Positions 18,498 to 27,998 of a DNA stretch of 64,000 bases are shown here, piece by piece. Made by a program: the position numbers and the translations under genes. Each line of letters starts with the position of its first letter. Position 1 is the stretch's first letter. Under the pieces are notes generated by a model. The model did no database searches. It was not told the DNA's origin and saw nothing but the letters and a program-made list of their open reading frames with translations. Source of the stretch: Cloacimonetes bacterium UBA6097. GTDB lineage: Bacteria; Cloacimonadota; Cloacimonadia; Cloacimonadales; Cloacimonadaceae. The stretch is taken from positions 34,573 through 98,572 of the forward strand of contig DIWV01000004.1 of NCBI GenBank assembly GCA_002435865.1, in the 5' to 3' direction.

Positions 18498-21101
18498 CTA
18501 TTTCAGGAGCATCATTTTATGAGTGGAAACCTTATTTCCCGCTTTAATTGAGTAGAAGTACAAACCACTAGCTGCAGGTTTATTGTTGTTATCTCTGCCA
18601 TTCCAGGCAATGGAGTGCTTGCCTGCACCATATAACCCTTCTGACAAAGATTTAACCAGTTCTCCCTTCAGGTTATAAACTTTTAAAGATATCCTGCCTT
18701 TTGCCTGCAAATCAAAGGTAATAGTAGTATTGGGATTAAAAGGATTGGGATAATTTGACAATATAATCTTATCTGGTAAAGTACAATAGTTATCCTCATT
18801 TGCCTGACCGGGATTGTATTCGTAGCACCCCCTGTCAATAGTCGCTGTTCCGTTGTTATCACCATCAAACAATCTGGGAAAACCTGCTAAATCGAAATGA
18901 ATGATAGAGTAATATAATGAATCCGGATTTCCGGTATCAATACAGGGAGAATCAGCAGCAAGCCTGAAATCCGTTTCGGAAATAAATCCAGGGTCACCAA
19001 TAACATTGTTACCCATATTAGTTACTATTGCAGGTAAAGCAAATTCAGTATAATTATAGGAAACTTCCGGCAAAGAATTACCTTCATAACGCGCAAAATC
19101 GTTAGTGTTACCCCAGAATATATTATTTACTATATGTGAATTACAGGCATAAGCAATAAAGATACCTGCGCTGTTGACAGCATGTGCTGCGTTGTTGTTA
19201 ACTATTGTATTATTGGAGATTTCCGCTGAGGAGTTAACATGGCAGATGCCGTCTTCATGATTATCCCTGATGAGATTGCCCTGAATTATAGTAGGATTAT
19301 CATTATTCATATAGAAAAGATAAATTCCCCAATTATTATCGTGAATTGTGTTATTTAGAATATAAGCATAACTACCTGAGTCAAAACCTATGCCCATCGA
19401 TCCGCCTGATATATCATTTCCCATCAGGATAGCTGAACTGTTAGTCAAAACCGCAACAGTTGATGCCTGAATCATTCCGTTTACTATAGTATTATCTTTG
19501 ATAACTGTCCCCAATCCATCGTTACACCATACCTGAATAGAACAGATTGTATTACCGTAAATCTGATTGTTTTCAACCAGGACATGCGGAGAATCAATAT
19601 AAATACCACAGCTGGTTTGAGTCATTGCACCATTGTTCCTGATTACAGAGTTCTTTATTGTTCCGTAACCAGCTATAAATCTTATGCCAAGAGTTTCATT
19701 ATCCTCAATCAGGCAATCTTCAAAAGTTGTCAGACCCGTACCTATACATGTTACATTTATTTCATTCAGTTCTTTGAAATGGCAATACTGGAAAAGGTTT
19801 GTGGCAGAAGAGATTATATTCACTGAATTGGTATTAACGTGATTATAGCCTTGTATCAGTATACTGTCTTGCTCTGTACCGATAGCTACAACTTCCCCAT
19901 ATATGGATAAATCCGAATTCGAATCCAGATATATTTCCACCCCAGGTTCTATTATTAATTGAGTTCCTTCAGTTACCACAAACGGCATTTCGGCATAATA
20001 TGGCGATATTGAGTTTAATAACGTGCCTGAGTGCGGCGCATAATTCATACTCGTATAAACCGTTAGATAGCGGTCTCTGACCAGGGTATGTTGTGCTCCG
20101 GTATTTGAAGTTATGGTTAAACTAATAGTAAAATATCCCCCATGTTCATATATATGTGTTGGTGATATTTGATCTGAAGTCCCGCCATCCCCGAATGTCC
20201 ATAGATATGTGCTGTCTGTACAGTTAAACGTAATTATTGAACAAGTAAAACTTGCTGATACAGTAGGATTTGCAATCATTACTGTATGGTTAGCTTCAAA
20301 TTGGATATATATATCTTCAGCATCATTTTGAAAATACAAAGCACCCATATCCGGACGTGTTCCATCCAGGTCTGCAATAATAAAAGGTGAACCGGTATTA
20401 ACACATGGTGAAGCAGCTTGTAAAAGAAAGTTATTATTTAAATGGTCGGCAAATCCCGGCTCTTCATTGATGTTTCCTGTTCCATCTGTCATTTCCTGTA
20501 TATTACAAAATGTAACTAAAGCCAGGGGGCTGGAACTTATTACTCCGTAGGTATTGTAATAGACTATACAACTATTGACGTTAACCGGACACCCGGCATT
20601 AATCCTTATTCCATAGCCTGTGTTGTGGCAGATTGTAAGCCTGTTCACAATCGCACAGGAATTCTGCAGATAAACTCCCCCGCTGTAAGAACCTGTATTG
20701 TTATAAATCACCAGGTTATTCAGGGTCGGGGATGCATTCCTGACAGAAATGCCGCCTCCCAGGGCAAAATTACCACCTGTGACGGAAAAACCGACCAGGA
20801 CTGAGGTAGTGTCTTCATTTGTGGTAAATGTGACCACACTGCCACTTCCTGTGCCGTTAATGACTGTGTTCATGATTGTCTGCTGATTCATGTCGAAGAT
20901 GTAATCCGATGATACTATAATTGCTTTGCCTTCAAAATTGATGTTTTCGGTATATGTACCCGGTGCAACCCTTACCATATCGCCGTTATTGCAGGCAGTG
21001 ATTGCTCCCTGGATTGTGGTGTAATCGGATGGAACAAGGCGGGTTATAGCCCCCAGTCCCACAAATGTAAAAAGTAATGCAAAAAAAAGGATATTCCTCA
21101 T
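18498..21101 (-). CDS. Secreted beta-helix/PKD protein with type IX sorting domain
   Basis: This 867-residue exported protein starts with a signal peptide (about residues 1-18) and a DUF1565-like opening (DYTTIQGAITACNNGDMVRVAPG) shortened here to its key part DYTTIQGAI. Two right-handed parallel beta-helix regions rich in NN and NTI ladders (about residues 100-270 and 390-700) flank a PKD domain (about 275-350, with LWTFGDGGTSD). The last 85 residues are a type IX sorting domain (YPNPFNPNTTITF, VYNLKGELV, ASGLYFYSIKAG, ending KMMLLK). Such proteins bind or cleave polysaccharides or serve as adhesins, but no catalytic residues can be named. A strong AAGGAG site precedes the start. Confidence 0.88.
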   Translation of the reverse strand: MRNILFFALLFTFVGLGAITRLVPSDYTTIQGAITACNNGDMVRVAPGTYTENINFEGKAIIVSSDYIFDMNQQTIMNTVINGTGSGSVVTFTTNEDTTSVLVGFSVTGGNFALGGGISVRNASPTLNNLVIYNNTGSYSGGVYLQNSCAIVNRLTICHNTGYGIRINAGCPVNVNSCIVYYNTYGVISSSPLALVTFCNIQEMTDGTGNINEEPGFADHLNNNFLLQAASPCVNTGSPFIIADLDGTRPDMGALYFQNDAEDIYIQFEANHTVMIANPTVSASFTCSIITFNCTDSTYLWTFGDGGTSDQISPTHIYEHGGYFTISLTITSNTGAQHTLVRDRYLTVYTSMNYAPHSGTLLNSISPYYAEMPFVVTEGTQLIIEPGVEIYLDSNSDLSIYGEVVAIGTEQDSILIQGYNHVNTNSVNIISSATNLFQYCHFKELNEINVTCIGTGLTTFEDCLIEDNETLGIRFIAGYGTIKNSVIRNNGAMTQTSCGIYIDSPHVLVENNQIYGNTICSIQVWCNDGLGTVIKDNTIVNGMIQASTVAVLTNSSAILMGNDISGGSMGIGFDSGSYAYILNNTIHDNNWGIYLFYMNNDNPTIIQGNLIRDNHEDGICHVNSSAEISNNTIVNNNAAHAVNSAGIFIAYACNSHIVNNIFWGNTNDFARYEGNSLPEVSYNYTEFALPAIVTNMGNNVIGDPGFISETDFRLAADSPCIDTGNPDSLYYSIIHFDLAGFPRLFDGDNNGTATIDRGCYEYNPGQANEDNYCTLPDKIILSNYPNPFNPNTTITFDLQAKGRISLKVYNLKGELVKSLSEGLYGAGKHSIAWNGRDNNNKPAASGLYFYSIKAGNKVSTHKMMLLK

Positions 21102-21432
21102 GGTTATCTCCTTTGGGTATTATGTCACTGAACCTCTCTTTCCCCAAACCTTAAGCAAGGTTATACCCTTTGAACTATTAAAGGGCGGTTTCTATTTTTA
21201 TTTTTATTCATTAATATCATTCCGGAATCTGTTTTTAAGAATACGAAGTATTTTGAAAAACTATTTTTGAATAAAAGCAAGGTCTATTTATTGTCAAGAT
21301 ATTGTTTTAGTAAGTTCTGATAGTTTTCAGTTCAATAACCAAAACTTGACACAGGAAGCATAAATATATATTTAACTAAATATGTTATGAATAAATTAGA
21401 ATGCTTTGAAACATGAAAATCCGGGAGGAAAT
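21102..21432. other. Divergent intergenic region
   Basis: No gene is seen. It is AT-rich and must hold the start signals for both the minus-strand beta-helix gene and the plus-strand SRAP gene. A perfect TTGACA lies at 21346-21351; TATTTA at 21369-21374 gives a weak match to a -10 box 17 bases on, about 58 bases before the SRAP start. Confidence 0.5.
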
Positions 21433-22104
21433 ATGTGCGGACGCTTTGCCCAGGTTGTTAAGCACAACCAATTAAAGAAACTAATTGATGAGCTCAATAT
21501 CAGGAATCAGGATGAACAGATTGAACTAAACTTCAACGTAGCTCCCACACATCCTATTGGCGCCGTTATGTATAAACATGAAGACCGCTTCCTAACCTTT
21601 TTCCGCTGGGGTTTGATTCCCGGCTGGAGTAAGGAACCCAGTACCCAATATTCTATGATAAATGTGCGTTCAGAATCCATATTGGAGAAGAAAACTTTCA
21701 AGAATGCCCTTCTCCGCAGGCGTTGCCTGATTCCTGCCACCGGCTTTTACGAATGGCGCAAGCCCGATAAACAACCCTTTTTCATCCATGCCAAAGACGA
21801 TGAACTGCTTCTGATGGCTGGAATTACGGAATACTGGAATGGCTCAGACGGAAGTTACATCCAGAGTGCTGCCATCATTACCACCAATGCCAATGATTTT
21901 ATGAAGCCCATACACGAACGTATGCCGGTGATTTTACCTCCCGATACATGGGAAAGCTGGCTCACAGACAGCTTCCAGGACCCTGCATCCCTGCAATCTT
22001 TTCTAAAGCCTTGTGCCGATGACATCCTGGCTTCTTATCCGGTTAGGAAACTGGTTAATTCTGTAAATGTGAATTCGGAGGAATGCTTAAAGCCAATGGT
22101 TTAG
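21433..22104 (+). CDS. SOS response-associated peptidase (SRAP, HMCES/YedK family)
   Basis: This protein binds abasic sites in single-stranded DNA and forms a stable thiazolidine crosslink through its N-terminal cysteine. The start is fixed at the ATG at 21433 because the family needs Cys2 after removal of the first methionine (MCGRFAQ), and GGGAGGAA lies just upstream; an earlier in-frame ATG at 21406 would bury that cysteine. The other active-site residues are visible: N77 (MINVRSES), E107 (GFYEWRK) and H161 (IHERMPVIL), close to N75, E105 and H160 of E. coli YedK. The 223-residue length is normal. It stands alone. Confidence 0.95.
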   Translation: MCGRFAQVVKHNQLKKLIDELNIRNQDEQIELNFNVAPTHPIGAVMYKHEDRFLTFFRWGLIPGWSKEPSTQYSMINVRSESILEKKTFKNALLRRRCLIPATGFYEWRKPDKQPFFIHAKDDELLLMAGITEYWNGSDGSYIQSAAIITTNANDFMKPIHERMPVILPPDTWESWLTDSFQDPASLQSFLKPCADDILASYPVRKLVNSVNVNSEECLKPMV

Positions 22105-22137
22105 TCTTTTGTAGTAGGAAAGGTATCTGGTTCTTCG

Positions 22138-22252
22138 CGCTCAATTCTATCATAAGTTGTCCGTTGCTGATTCACGGGAGATGCTAGGGTGATCTAAGGG
22201 TGCGACCCTTAGATCACCCTAGCATCTCCCTTGTATCTCTAACGGATTGAAT
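22138..22252 (+). repeat. Hairpin-bearing dispersed element, copy 1
   Basis: The core is a perfect 26-bp inverted repeat (22176-22201 and 22205-22230, starting GGGAGATGCTAGGG) with the 3-base loop GCG. Both flanks (22138-22151, 22228-22252) recur at 30304-30353, where the hairpin is missing. No T-run follows, so it is not a standard terminator, though it may still end SRAP transcripts. Confidence 0.9.
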
Positions 22253-22294
22253 TAGGTAAAATGTAGAGTCTGAAACGGTAGACACATAAACTTA

Positions 22295-22324
22295 TTGACA
22301 TTAAGTATATTTTGCCATTATATG
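22295..22324 (+). promoter_or_regulatory. Probable promoter of the HTH-EIIA / Ehr operon
   Basis: A perfect TTGACA (22295-22300) is followed 18 bases on by TATATG (22319-22324), four of six matches to a -10 box. Transcription would start about 35 bases before the regulator gene, and no later gene of the operon has room for its own promoter. Confidence 0.5.
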
Positions 22325-22367
22325 TTTATAATTATTATCTTTCATTGAAAAATTAAGGATTTGTAGC

Positions 22368-23024
22368 ATGATTTCAGTTAAGGAAGCAGCAGATATACTG
22401 GGAGTTACATCAAAAACTATTTATCACTGGATTGACCAGGGACGCCTTCCATCGCACCGTCTGGGAAAACAATATTATCTGGAACAAACCGAGGTTGCCA
22501 ATCTTGCTGCAGAATTGAGAAAGCCTGTAAGCGAAATCACTAAAACTGATTCTGATCTTCACCTCAGCGACATGCTTGCCATTGCCGGAATCTATTACAA
22601 TGTTCCAGGAAAAAACAAAAATACTGCTCTGCATAATGCCCTAAACTTAATCAAGGGTGTAGAAGCTAAAATGATGGAACCAATCTTCCAGATGTTCCTG
22701 ACCCGGGAAGAGCTTGCTTCCACCGGTATTGGAGATGGAATTGCCATTCCACACGCAAGAGGGACATTAGTCGGGTATGTCAGCCAGCCATTACTATCTT
22801 TATCATTTCTGGAACAGCCCATTGAATATGATGCAATTGACGGAAAACCTGTAAACATACTGTTTCTGCTAATCTCACCAAACGTTCAGACACATTTGCG
22901 GATATTAGCCAAACTGGCATATTTACTAAGGGACCATTTATGCCGGGAAACAATTATTAAGCAAGCCCCACGGGAAACAATCCTTTCTGTTATAGCCAAA
23001 GCTGAAAAGCATTTAGGTTCATAA
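22368..23024 (+). CDS. HTH-EIIA(Ntr/Fru) fusion regulator, first gene of Ehr operon
   Basis: This soluble protein (218 residues) joins an excisionase/MerR-type helix-turn-helix (about residues 2-50, VKEAADILGVTSKTIYHWID) to a PTS EIIA type-2 domain (about 65-215). The phosphorylatable histidine is H129 in GIGDGIAIPHARG, so the domain looks intact. This suggests a DNA-binding regulator whose activity changes with phosphorylation at the histidine, though no EI, HPr or sugar permease is seen in the window. Its stop codon is directly followed by the start of the first Ehr membrane subunit, so it is cotranscribed with the complex and is a good candidate for its regulator. A paralogous fusion lies at 49826-50515. 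Confidence 0.85.
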   Translation: MISVKEAADILGVTSKTIYHWIDQGRLPSHRLGKQYYLEQTEVANLAAELRKPVSEITKTDSDLHLSDMLAIAGIYYNVPGKNKNTALHNALNLIKGVEAKMMEPIFQMFLTREELASTGIGDGIAIPHARGTLVGYVSQPLLSLSFLEQPIEYDAIDGKPVNILFLLISPNVQTHLRILAKLAYLLRDHLCRETIIKQAPRETILSVIAKAEKHLGS

Positions 23025-25004
23025 ATGTATTTATTTATCAACGGATGCCTGATAATGATGCTTGGCGGGTTTTTTGCCATGTTGATAAAAAGCAAAACTG
23101 CTTCTTACCGCATAGCTAATCTCGGTTTGTTTTTAGGTTCTTATCTTATCAGTATTCCGGTCATCTCAACCCTGATGGGCATGCACAATCTCCCGGTAAA
23201 TATTGGATGGATGGTGCCCGGAGGAACTTTTTCTTTTAAGCTTGATGCGCTTTCTGCCTTCTTTTGCCTGCCGGTTCTTATCATCTCTCCCCTGGCAATG
23301 GTGTATGGCAAATCATATATGGCACATGAAGACAAACACTTGGGCAAACACTGGTTTTTCTTTAACCTTCTATCTGCCTGCATGTTTCTGCTGATGATAT
23401 CCAATAACGGCTTGATGTTCCTGATGATATGGGAAATAATGACCCTTGCTTCTTTCTTCCTGGTGATGTATGATGATGAAAAAAATGAAGTGCGTGAAGC
23501 CGGCTGGACTTATTTAATTGCTGCCCATATCGGAACAGCAGCGCTTTTGCTGCTTTTTGCCATTTTGGGCAATGATGCAGGCTCCCTGCAATTTGACCGG
23601 ATAGCAGCATCAAATCATACTGCTTTAAGTATAGGTATCCTGTTTTTTCTGGCCATATTTGGTTTTGGTGTTAAAGCCGGATTTGTACCTCTGCATATCT
23701 GGCTGCCTGAAGCTCATCCGGCTGCTCCCAGCCATATCTCAGCTTTAATGTCGGGCGTTATGATTAAAACCGGCATCTATGGCATTCTGCGTATACTTGT
23801 TTTACTGGGACACCCTACTGCATACATGGGCTGGACACTTGTAATAATTGGTATGGTCTCAGGTGTGACAGGAGTTGTCTTTGCTTTGGCTCAGCATGAT
23901 TTGAAAAGACTTTTGGCTTATCATAGTGTGGAAAATATCGGTATTATAGCTATCGGTATAGGAACCGGAGTTTTGGGTTTGGTTTGGAATATCCCTTCTC
24001 TGGTCATTCTGGGTTTTGGAGGTGGACTTCTGCATGTGTTGAATCATGCATTATTTAAAAGCCTGCTGTTCTTCGGAGCTGGAGCTGTAACTCACATAAC
24101 CGGAACAAGAAATATAGAACTGCTGGGGGGCTTGCTGAAAAAAGCACGCTGGACAGGCTGGACTTTTTTAATTGGTTCAGCAGCTATCTCAGGATTACCG
24201 CCGTTTAACGGTTTTGTCAGCGAGTTTTTTATCTACTTTGCAGGGATTAGAGGAATTAAAACAGCTGCACCCGGACCCGTAATCCTTGCAGCTTGTATTC
24301 TGGTCAGTCTGGCTTTAATTGGCGGGCTTGCAGTAGCTTGTTTTTCCAAGGCTTTTGGCATTGTCTTTTTGGGTGAACCGCGTTCTGAAAGAGCAAGCAA
24401 TGCACATGAAGCAGATAAAATGATACTTTTGCCGATGTTAATTCTAAGCTTTTTATGCATTTGCATAGGACTTCTGGCACCCCTGACCTTGTATCTGGTT
24501 TTACCTCCATTACAAACATTGGTGGGATTTCCAGTGCAAATTGGTTATTCAACTGTAGGTGTTTTGCAAATACTTTCAATTATCACATTACTCTTTGCTC
24601 TGTTGATAGTTCTTGCAACAATGTTCTACTTAATCAGAAGAAAGCTTCCACGTGGTACTGAGGAATCAACTGCAGGAACCTGGGATTGCGGATATGCCGA
24701 ACCAACAGCACGCATGCAATATACAGCTTCTTCTTATGCCCAACCACTTACAGAGCTTTTCCAGCCATTGCTGGGCACAAAACAACACGGTAAGAAGGTA
24801 GAAGGATTTTTCCCTGCTCAGGCTGATTTCCATTCCGAAACACCTGATGCTGCAAGGGAAAAACTGTTCACCCCAATTTTTGTATTGGTAAACAGGTTGA
24901 TATCTCCGTTTCGTAAAGTCCAGCACGGTAATTTGAATGGTTACCTGCTCTATATAGCTATCACTTTGATTGTCTTATTGGTATGGAAGACTGGATTTCA
25001 TTGA
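23025..25004 (+). CDS. Ehr/Hyf-type membrane subunit, HyfB/NuoL-like
   Basis: This 659-residue polytopic inner-membrane protein is an antiporter-like subunit of the NuoL/M/N family, of the HyfB/HycC type. It has about 14-16 membrane segments. Typical motifs are GVKAGFVPLHIWLPEAHPAAPSH (ion-channel lysine and proline-rich loop, quoted here as KAGFVPLHIWLPEAHP) and KRLLAYHSVENIG. A soluble C-terminal stretch with GTWDCGY and a last membrane helix is also usual for HyfB-like proteins. It should translocate protons or sodium ions, driven by electron transfer in the soluble arm. Its ATG directly abuts the regulator stop, and the following gene overlaps it. Confidence 0.9.
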   Translation: MYLFINGCLIMMLGGFFAMLIKSKTASYRIANLGLFLGSYLISIPVISTLMGMHNLPVNIGWMVPGGTFSFKLDALSAFFCLPVLIISPLAMVYGKSYMAHEDKHLGKHWFFFNLLSACMFLLMISNNGLMFLMIWEIMTLASFFLVMYDDEKNEVREAGWTYLIAAHIGTAALLLLFAILGNDAGSLQFDRIAASNHTALSIGILFFLAIFGFGVKAGFVPLHIWLPEAHPAAPSHISALMSGVMIKTGIYGILRILVLLGHPTAYMGWTLVIIGMVSGVTGVVFALAQHDLKRLLAYHSVENIGIIAIGIGTGVLGLVWNIPSLVILGFGGGLLHVLNHALFKSLLFFGAGAVTHITGTRNIELLGGLLKKARWTGWTFLIGSAAISGLPPFNGFVSEFFIYFAGIRGIKTAAPGPVILAACILVSLALIGGLAVACFSKAFGIVFLGEPRSERASNAHEADKMILLPMLILSFLCICIGLLAPLTLYLVLPPLQTLVGFPVQIGYSTVGVLQILSIITLLFALLIVLATMFYLIRRKLPRGTEESTAGTWDCGYAEPTARMQYTASSYAQPLTELFQPLLGTKQHGKKVEGFFPAQADFHSETPDAAREKLFTPIFVLVNRLISPFRKVQHGNLNGYLLYIAITLIVLLVWKTGFH

Positions 25005-25927
25005 TGAATATATATTCCTGGATTTTCCCTCTCAGCGCTTTAATGCTTTCACCCCTTATGCCTGGAATTATTAACAGGGTAAAGGCTATTGTTGCCGGCA
25101 GACATGGAGCACCTCTCCTGCAGTTGTACTTTGATTTATATAAATTATTGCGCAAAGGCTCTGTTTACAGCACTTCCACAACTATGATTATTCGTTTTGC
25201 ACCTTCAGTAATAATAGCTTGTCTGGTTCTCGCCACCATGATTTTACCCTGGGGAGGGATGCCGGCACCCATCTCTTTTTCAGGAGACTTTATCCTGTTA
25301 ATATACCTGCTGGGGCTGGCAAGATTTACTACCGTGCTGGCTGCTCTGGATACCGGTTCTGCTTTTGAAGGAATGGGAGCCAGCCGGGAAGTGCAATTTG
25401 CTGCCTTGGCGGAACCGTCTCTTATGTTAGGTTTTTTAGTACTGATTCTGCATACAGGAAGCCTTGGATTATCAGAAATATCCTCCGGAATCAATGTTGC
25501 GGACTGGCAAACATCGGCACCTGTACTGATTATGGTCTCATTTGCCTGGTTCTTTATCCTGCTGACAGAGAATTCACGTATTCCTGTGGATGACCCCAAT
25601 ACTCATCTGGAACTGACAATGATTCATGAGGTCATGGTACTGGATTACAGTGGGCCTGATTTTGCCTTTATCCAATATGCCGCTGCTCTTAAACTCTGGA
25701 TATTTGGAGGTCTGTTGGTCAATCTGGTTGTTCCGTTACGTTTAGAAAGTCTGGGCTTGCAGAGTTTAATATTCATTTCAGGTATGTTTATAATCAGTTT
25801 GCTGGTGGGATTAACGGAGTCTCTTATGGCAAGGCTTCGCCTGGTAAATATATCCAAGATTTTAATCGGTTCAGCAACCTTGAGTCTGATTGCTTTAATG
25901 GTTAAACTCGTAGGATATTACCAATGA
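24983..25927 (+). CDS. Ehr/Hyf-type membrane subunit, HyfC/NuoH-like
   Basis: This inner-membrane subunit anchors the soluble arm of group 4-type complexes, as NuoH, HycD and EchB do. The protein is 314 residues if started at 24983, or 307 from the ATG at 25004, which overlaps the previous stop as TGATG and may be the true coupled start. About eight membrane segments are present, with the family segment ALDTGSAFEGMGASREVQFAALAEP (key part FEGMGASREVQFAA) and the acidic cytosolic loop ENSRIPVDDPNTHLELTMIHE (key part PVDDPNTHLELTM), which lines the entry to the ion path. It is the best-conserved membrane subunit of the operon. Confidence 0.92.
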   Translation: MEDWISLMNIYSWIFPLSALMLSPLMPGIINRVKAIVAGRHGAPLLQLYFDLYKLLRKGSVYSTSTTMIIRFAPSVIIACLVLATMILPWGGMPAPISFSGDFILLIYLLGLARFTTVLAALDTGSAFEGMGASREVQFAALAEPSLMLGFLVLILHTGSLGLSEISSGINVADWQTSAPVLIMVSFAWFFILLTENSRIPVDDPNTHLELTMIHEVMVLDYSGPDFAFIQYAAALKLWIFGGLLVNLVVPLRLESLGLQSLIFISGMFIISLLVGLTESLMARLRLVNISKILIGSATLSLIALMVKLVGYYQ

Positions 25928-26535
25928 CGGCAATTCCTGTTATTTTAATCCTCTCTTGCTTATTTATACTGGGTTCCAGCCGTCTGAGTGTTGCTATTCG
26001 TGTAGTAGCTGTACAAGGTCTTTTTTTGGGATTGCTGCCTTTAATTCGCAGTGCAGGACACTTTTCTGTAGCCATTTTAATCTTGGGACTAAGCGGCATT
26101 ATTTTCAAAGGCGTTCTCCTGCCGTGGCTTATGCAGACCGTTGTAAAGCATACAGGCGTGCAAAGAGAATCAGCTCCCTATGTAGCGTTTGGCACCTCAA
26201 TTTTAATTGGCGTCTTGCTTTTGGGATTATCTACCTGGATGGCAATAAATATGGGCTTTCCTGCTAATACTTCCTTGTTGATGATTGCTACAGCAATGTT
26301 CCTGATATTGGTGGGTTTGTTTTTGATGATTGGACGCCGGCTGCCGATTATGCAATGCCTTGCCTATTTGATTCTGGAAAATGGCGTATATGCATTGGGT
26401 GTAAGCATCAGCCTGGAATTTCCCCTGATTGTGGAACTTGGTATTCTATTAGATATCTTTGTTGCTGTCTTCCTGATGGGCAATCTGCTTTTTCATCTGG
26501 ACAGGAATCTTCAGGATAACGGAAATAAGCAATGA
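25924..26535 (+). CDS. Ehr/Hyf-type membrane subunit, HyfE-like (NuoK-related)
   Basis: This is a small hydrophobic inner-membrane protein (203 residues, about six membrane segments). The C-terminal half fits the NuoK-like pattern of HyfE proteins: RRLPIMQCLAYLILENGVYA (glutamate in a membrane helix), then PLIVELGILLDIFVAVFLM, with a second buried glutamate. Both glutamates are the usual ion-path residues of NuoK-type subunits. The start overlaps the previous stop by four bases (ATGA) and the next gene overlaps this one in the same way, so all are translationally coupled. Confidence 0.88.
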   Translation: MTAIPVILILSCLFILGSSRLSVAIRVVAVQGLFLGLLPLIRSAGHFSVAILILGLSGIIFKGVLLPWLMQTVVKHTGVQRESAPYVAFGTSILIGVLLLGLSTWMAINMGFPANTSLLMIATAMFLILVGLFLMIGRRLPIMQCLAYLILENGVYALGVSISLEFPLIVELGILLDIFVAVFLMGNLLFHLDRNLQDNGNKQ

Positions 26536-27998
26536 ACATCCTGATAAGCATCATTCTGATACCGGCAATAGCAGGAACAGCTTCCTACTTTATTCCCTCC
26601 AATAAGTTCAGAAGATGGCTTTGGGGATCTGCTGCCGTTATCCATTTATTACTTTCAGTATACGTTTCTTTCTTAATCCCGCATATGCAAAGCATCTCCT
26701 GGATTGGAATGGACGCACTTAGCGCTCTGTTTCTCTCCCTGACCAGCCTGCTTTTTATGATGGTAACCATCTATGGCTGGGGCTATGTTTCACGTGAACC
26801 TGCAGAACAGTTTGCCGATATTGAAACCGGAGGATTTCTCAAGAACACACCCGAATCCATCTTTACAGGCAGCTTACTACTATTTCTGGCAGCGATGAGC
26901 CTGGCAATTTTAAGTCGGCACTTTGGGTTACAGTGGATGGCAATTGAAGCTACAACTCTTGCCAGCGCACCTCTGATATATTATCATCAAAACCGAAATT
27001 CTCTTGCTGCGGCCTGGAGATATCTGATACTCTGTTCTGTGGGAATAGCAGTTGCCCTGATGGGTATATTTTTTATCGGATTAGCTATGCCATCAGGCAT
27101 TAAAGATTTAACTTTACAGGCTTTGTTGCTGCACGCTTCTCAGTTAAATCATAAATGGCTTCAAGTAGCTTTTATTTTAATGCTGGTCGGATACGGGACT
27201 AAAATGGGCTTAGCTCCAATGCATAACTGGCTGCCAGATGCCCACAGCGAATCCCCTTCTCCTGTTTCAGCTTTGCTTTCAGGTGCTTTACTTAATTGTG
27301 CTTTCCTGGGTGTTTTGCGCATTCAGCAAGTCTGCTCTGCTGGTGGTATTGCAGCTTTCGGACAGGAACTGCTAATCTTATTTGGATTGATATCTATGGG
27401 CACAGCTGCTATCTTTTTACTCGGACAAGTGGATTATAAACGCATGCTGGCATATTCCAGTGTAGAACATATGGGAATTCTGGCTCTGGGAGTAGGAATT
27501 GGCGGACTGGGTATATTCGGTGCTCTTTTGCATGCTATTAATCACTCAATTGTCAAAGCTATGCTGTTTTTAACTGCGGGTAACATCCATTACCGTTTCC
27601 ATACCAAAGTAAGCTCTAAAATAACCGGACTCGGAAAAATTATGCCCATCACAGGATTGCTTTGGTTTGCAGGATTTCTGGCGATTGTCGGCACACCACC
27701 CTTTGGTATTTTTCTTAGCGAATTTACTATCCTGAGGGCAGGCATTGGACAGCATCTCTGGCTTGTTATAGCGTTATTTTTGGTCTTTCTGATTGTGGCA
27801 TTTATCGGGATGGCAGGTGTCTTTATACATATGTTCTTCGGTAGAACTGATGCACACCCTTACAGAGAGAATCGGGGAGCGGTCAGACCCATCATTATTT
27901 TTGCTTTGCTTGCATTAGTTCTCGGACTGTGGATTCCAGGCTGGTTGACTAAGACAATCCAACAGGCAGCAATCTTGATAGGTGGAGTTGCCAATTGA
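26532..27998 (+). CDS. Ehr/Hyf-type membrane subunit, HyfF/NuoN-like
   Basis: This is a second antiporter-like subunit of the NuoL/M/N family (488 residues, about 14 membrane segments), of the HyfF type. The typical motifs are present: the glutamate WMAIEATTL in the fifth segment region, GYGTKMGLAPMHNWLPDAHS with the channel lysine, and KRMLAYSSVEHMG. With the HyfB-like protein it gives the complex two separate ion channels, more than the simplest Ech/CO-induced hydrogenases. A ParB-like parS sequence lies inside the gene at 26786-26801. The start and stop overlap with its neighbours by four bases each. Confidence 0.9.
   Translation: MNILISIILIPAIAGTASYFIPSNKFRRWLWGSAAVIHLLLSVYVSFLIPHMQSISWIGMDALSALFLSLTSLLFMMVTIYGWGYVSREPAEQFADIETGGFLKNTPESIFTGSLLLFLAAMSLAILSRHFGLQWMAIEATTLASAPLIYYHQNRNSLAAAWRYLILCSVGIAVALMGIFFIGLAMPSGIKDLTLQALLLHASQLNHKWLQVAFILMLVGYGTKMGLAPMHNWLPDAHSESPSPVSALLSGALLNCAFLGVLRIQQVCSAGGIAAFGQELLILFGLISMGTAAIFLLGQVDYKRMLAYSSVEHMGILALGVGIGGLGIFGALLHAINHSIVKAMLFLTAGNIHYRFHTKVSSKITGLGKIMPITGLLWFAGFLAIVGTPPFGIFLSEFTILRAGIGQHLWLVIALFLVFLIVAFIGMAGVFIHMFFGRTDAHPYRENRGAVRPIIIFALLALVLGLWIPGWLTKTIQQAAILIGGVAN
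26786..26801. promoter_or_regulatory. parS-like ParB site (14/16)
   Basis: TGTTTCACGTGAACCT matches the bacterial parS consensus TGTTTCACGTGAAACA at 14 of 16 positions. It lies inside the HyfF-like gene. Confidence 0.6.

Noticed and set aside
22176..22230. 26-bp hairpin as an ordinary terminator
   Set aside because: There is no T-run after it, and it recurs with its flanks elsewhere, so a dispersed element is the better reading.
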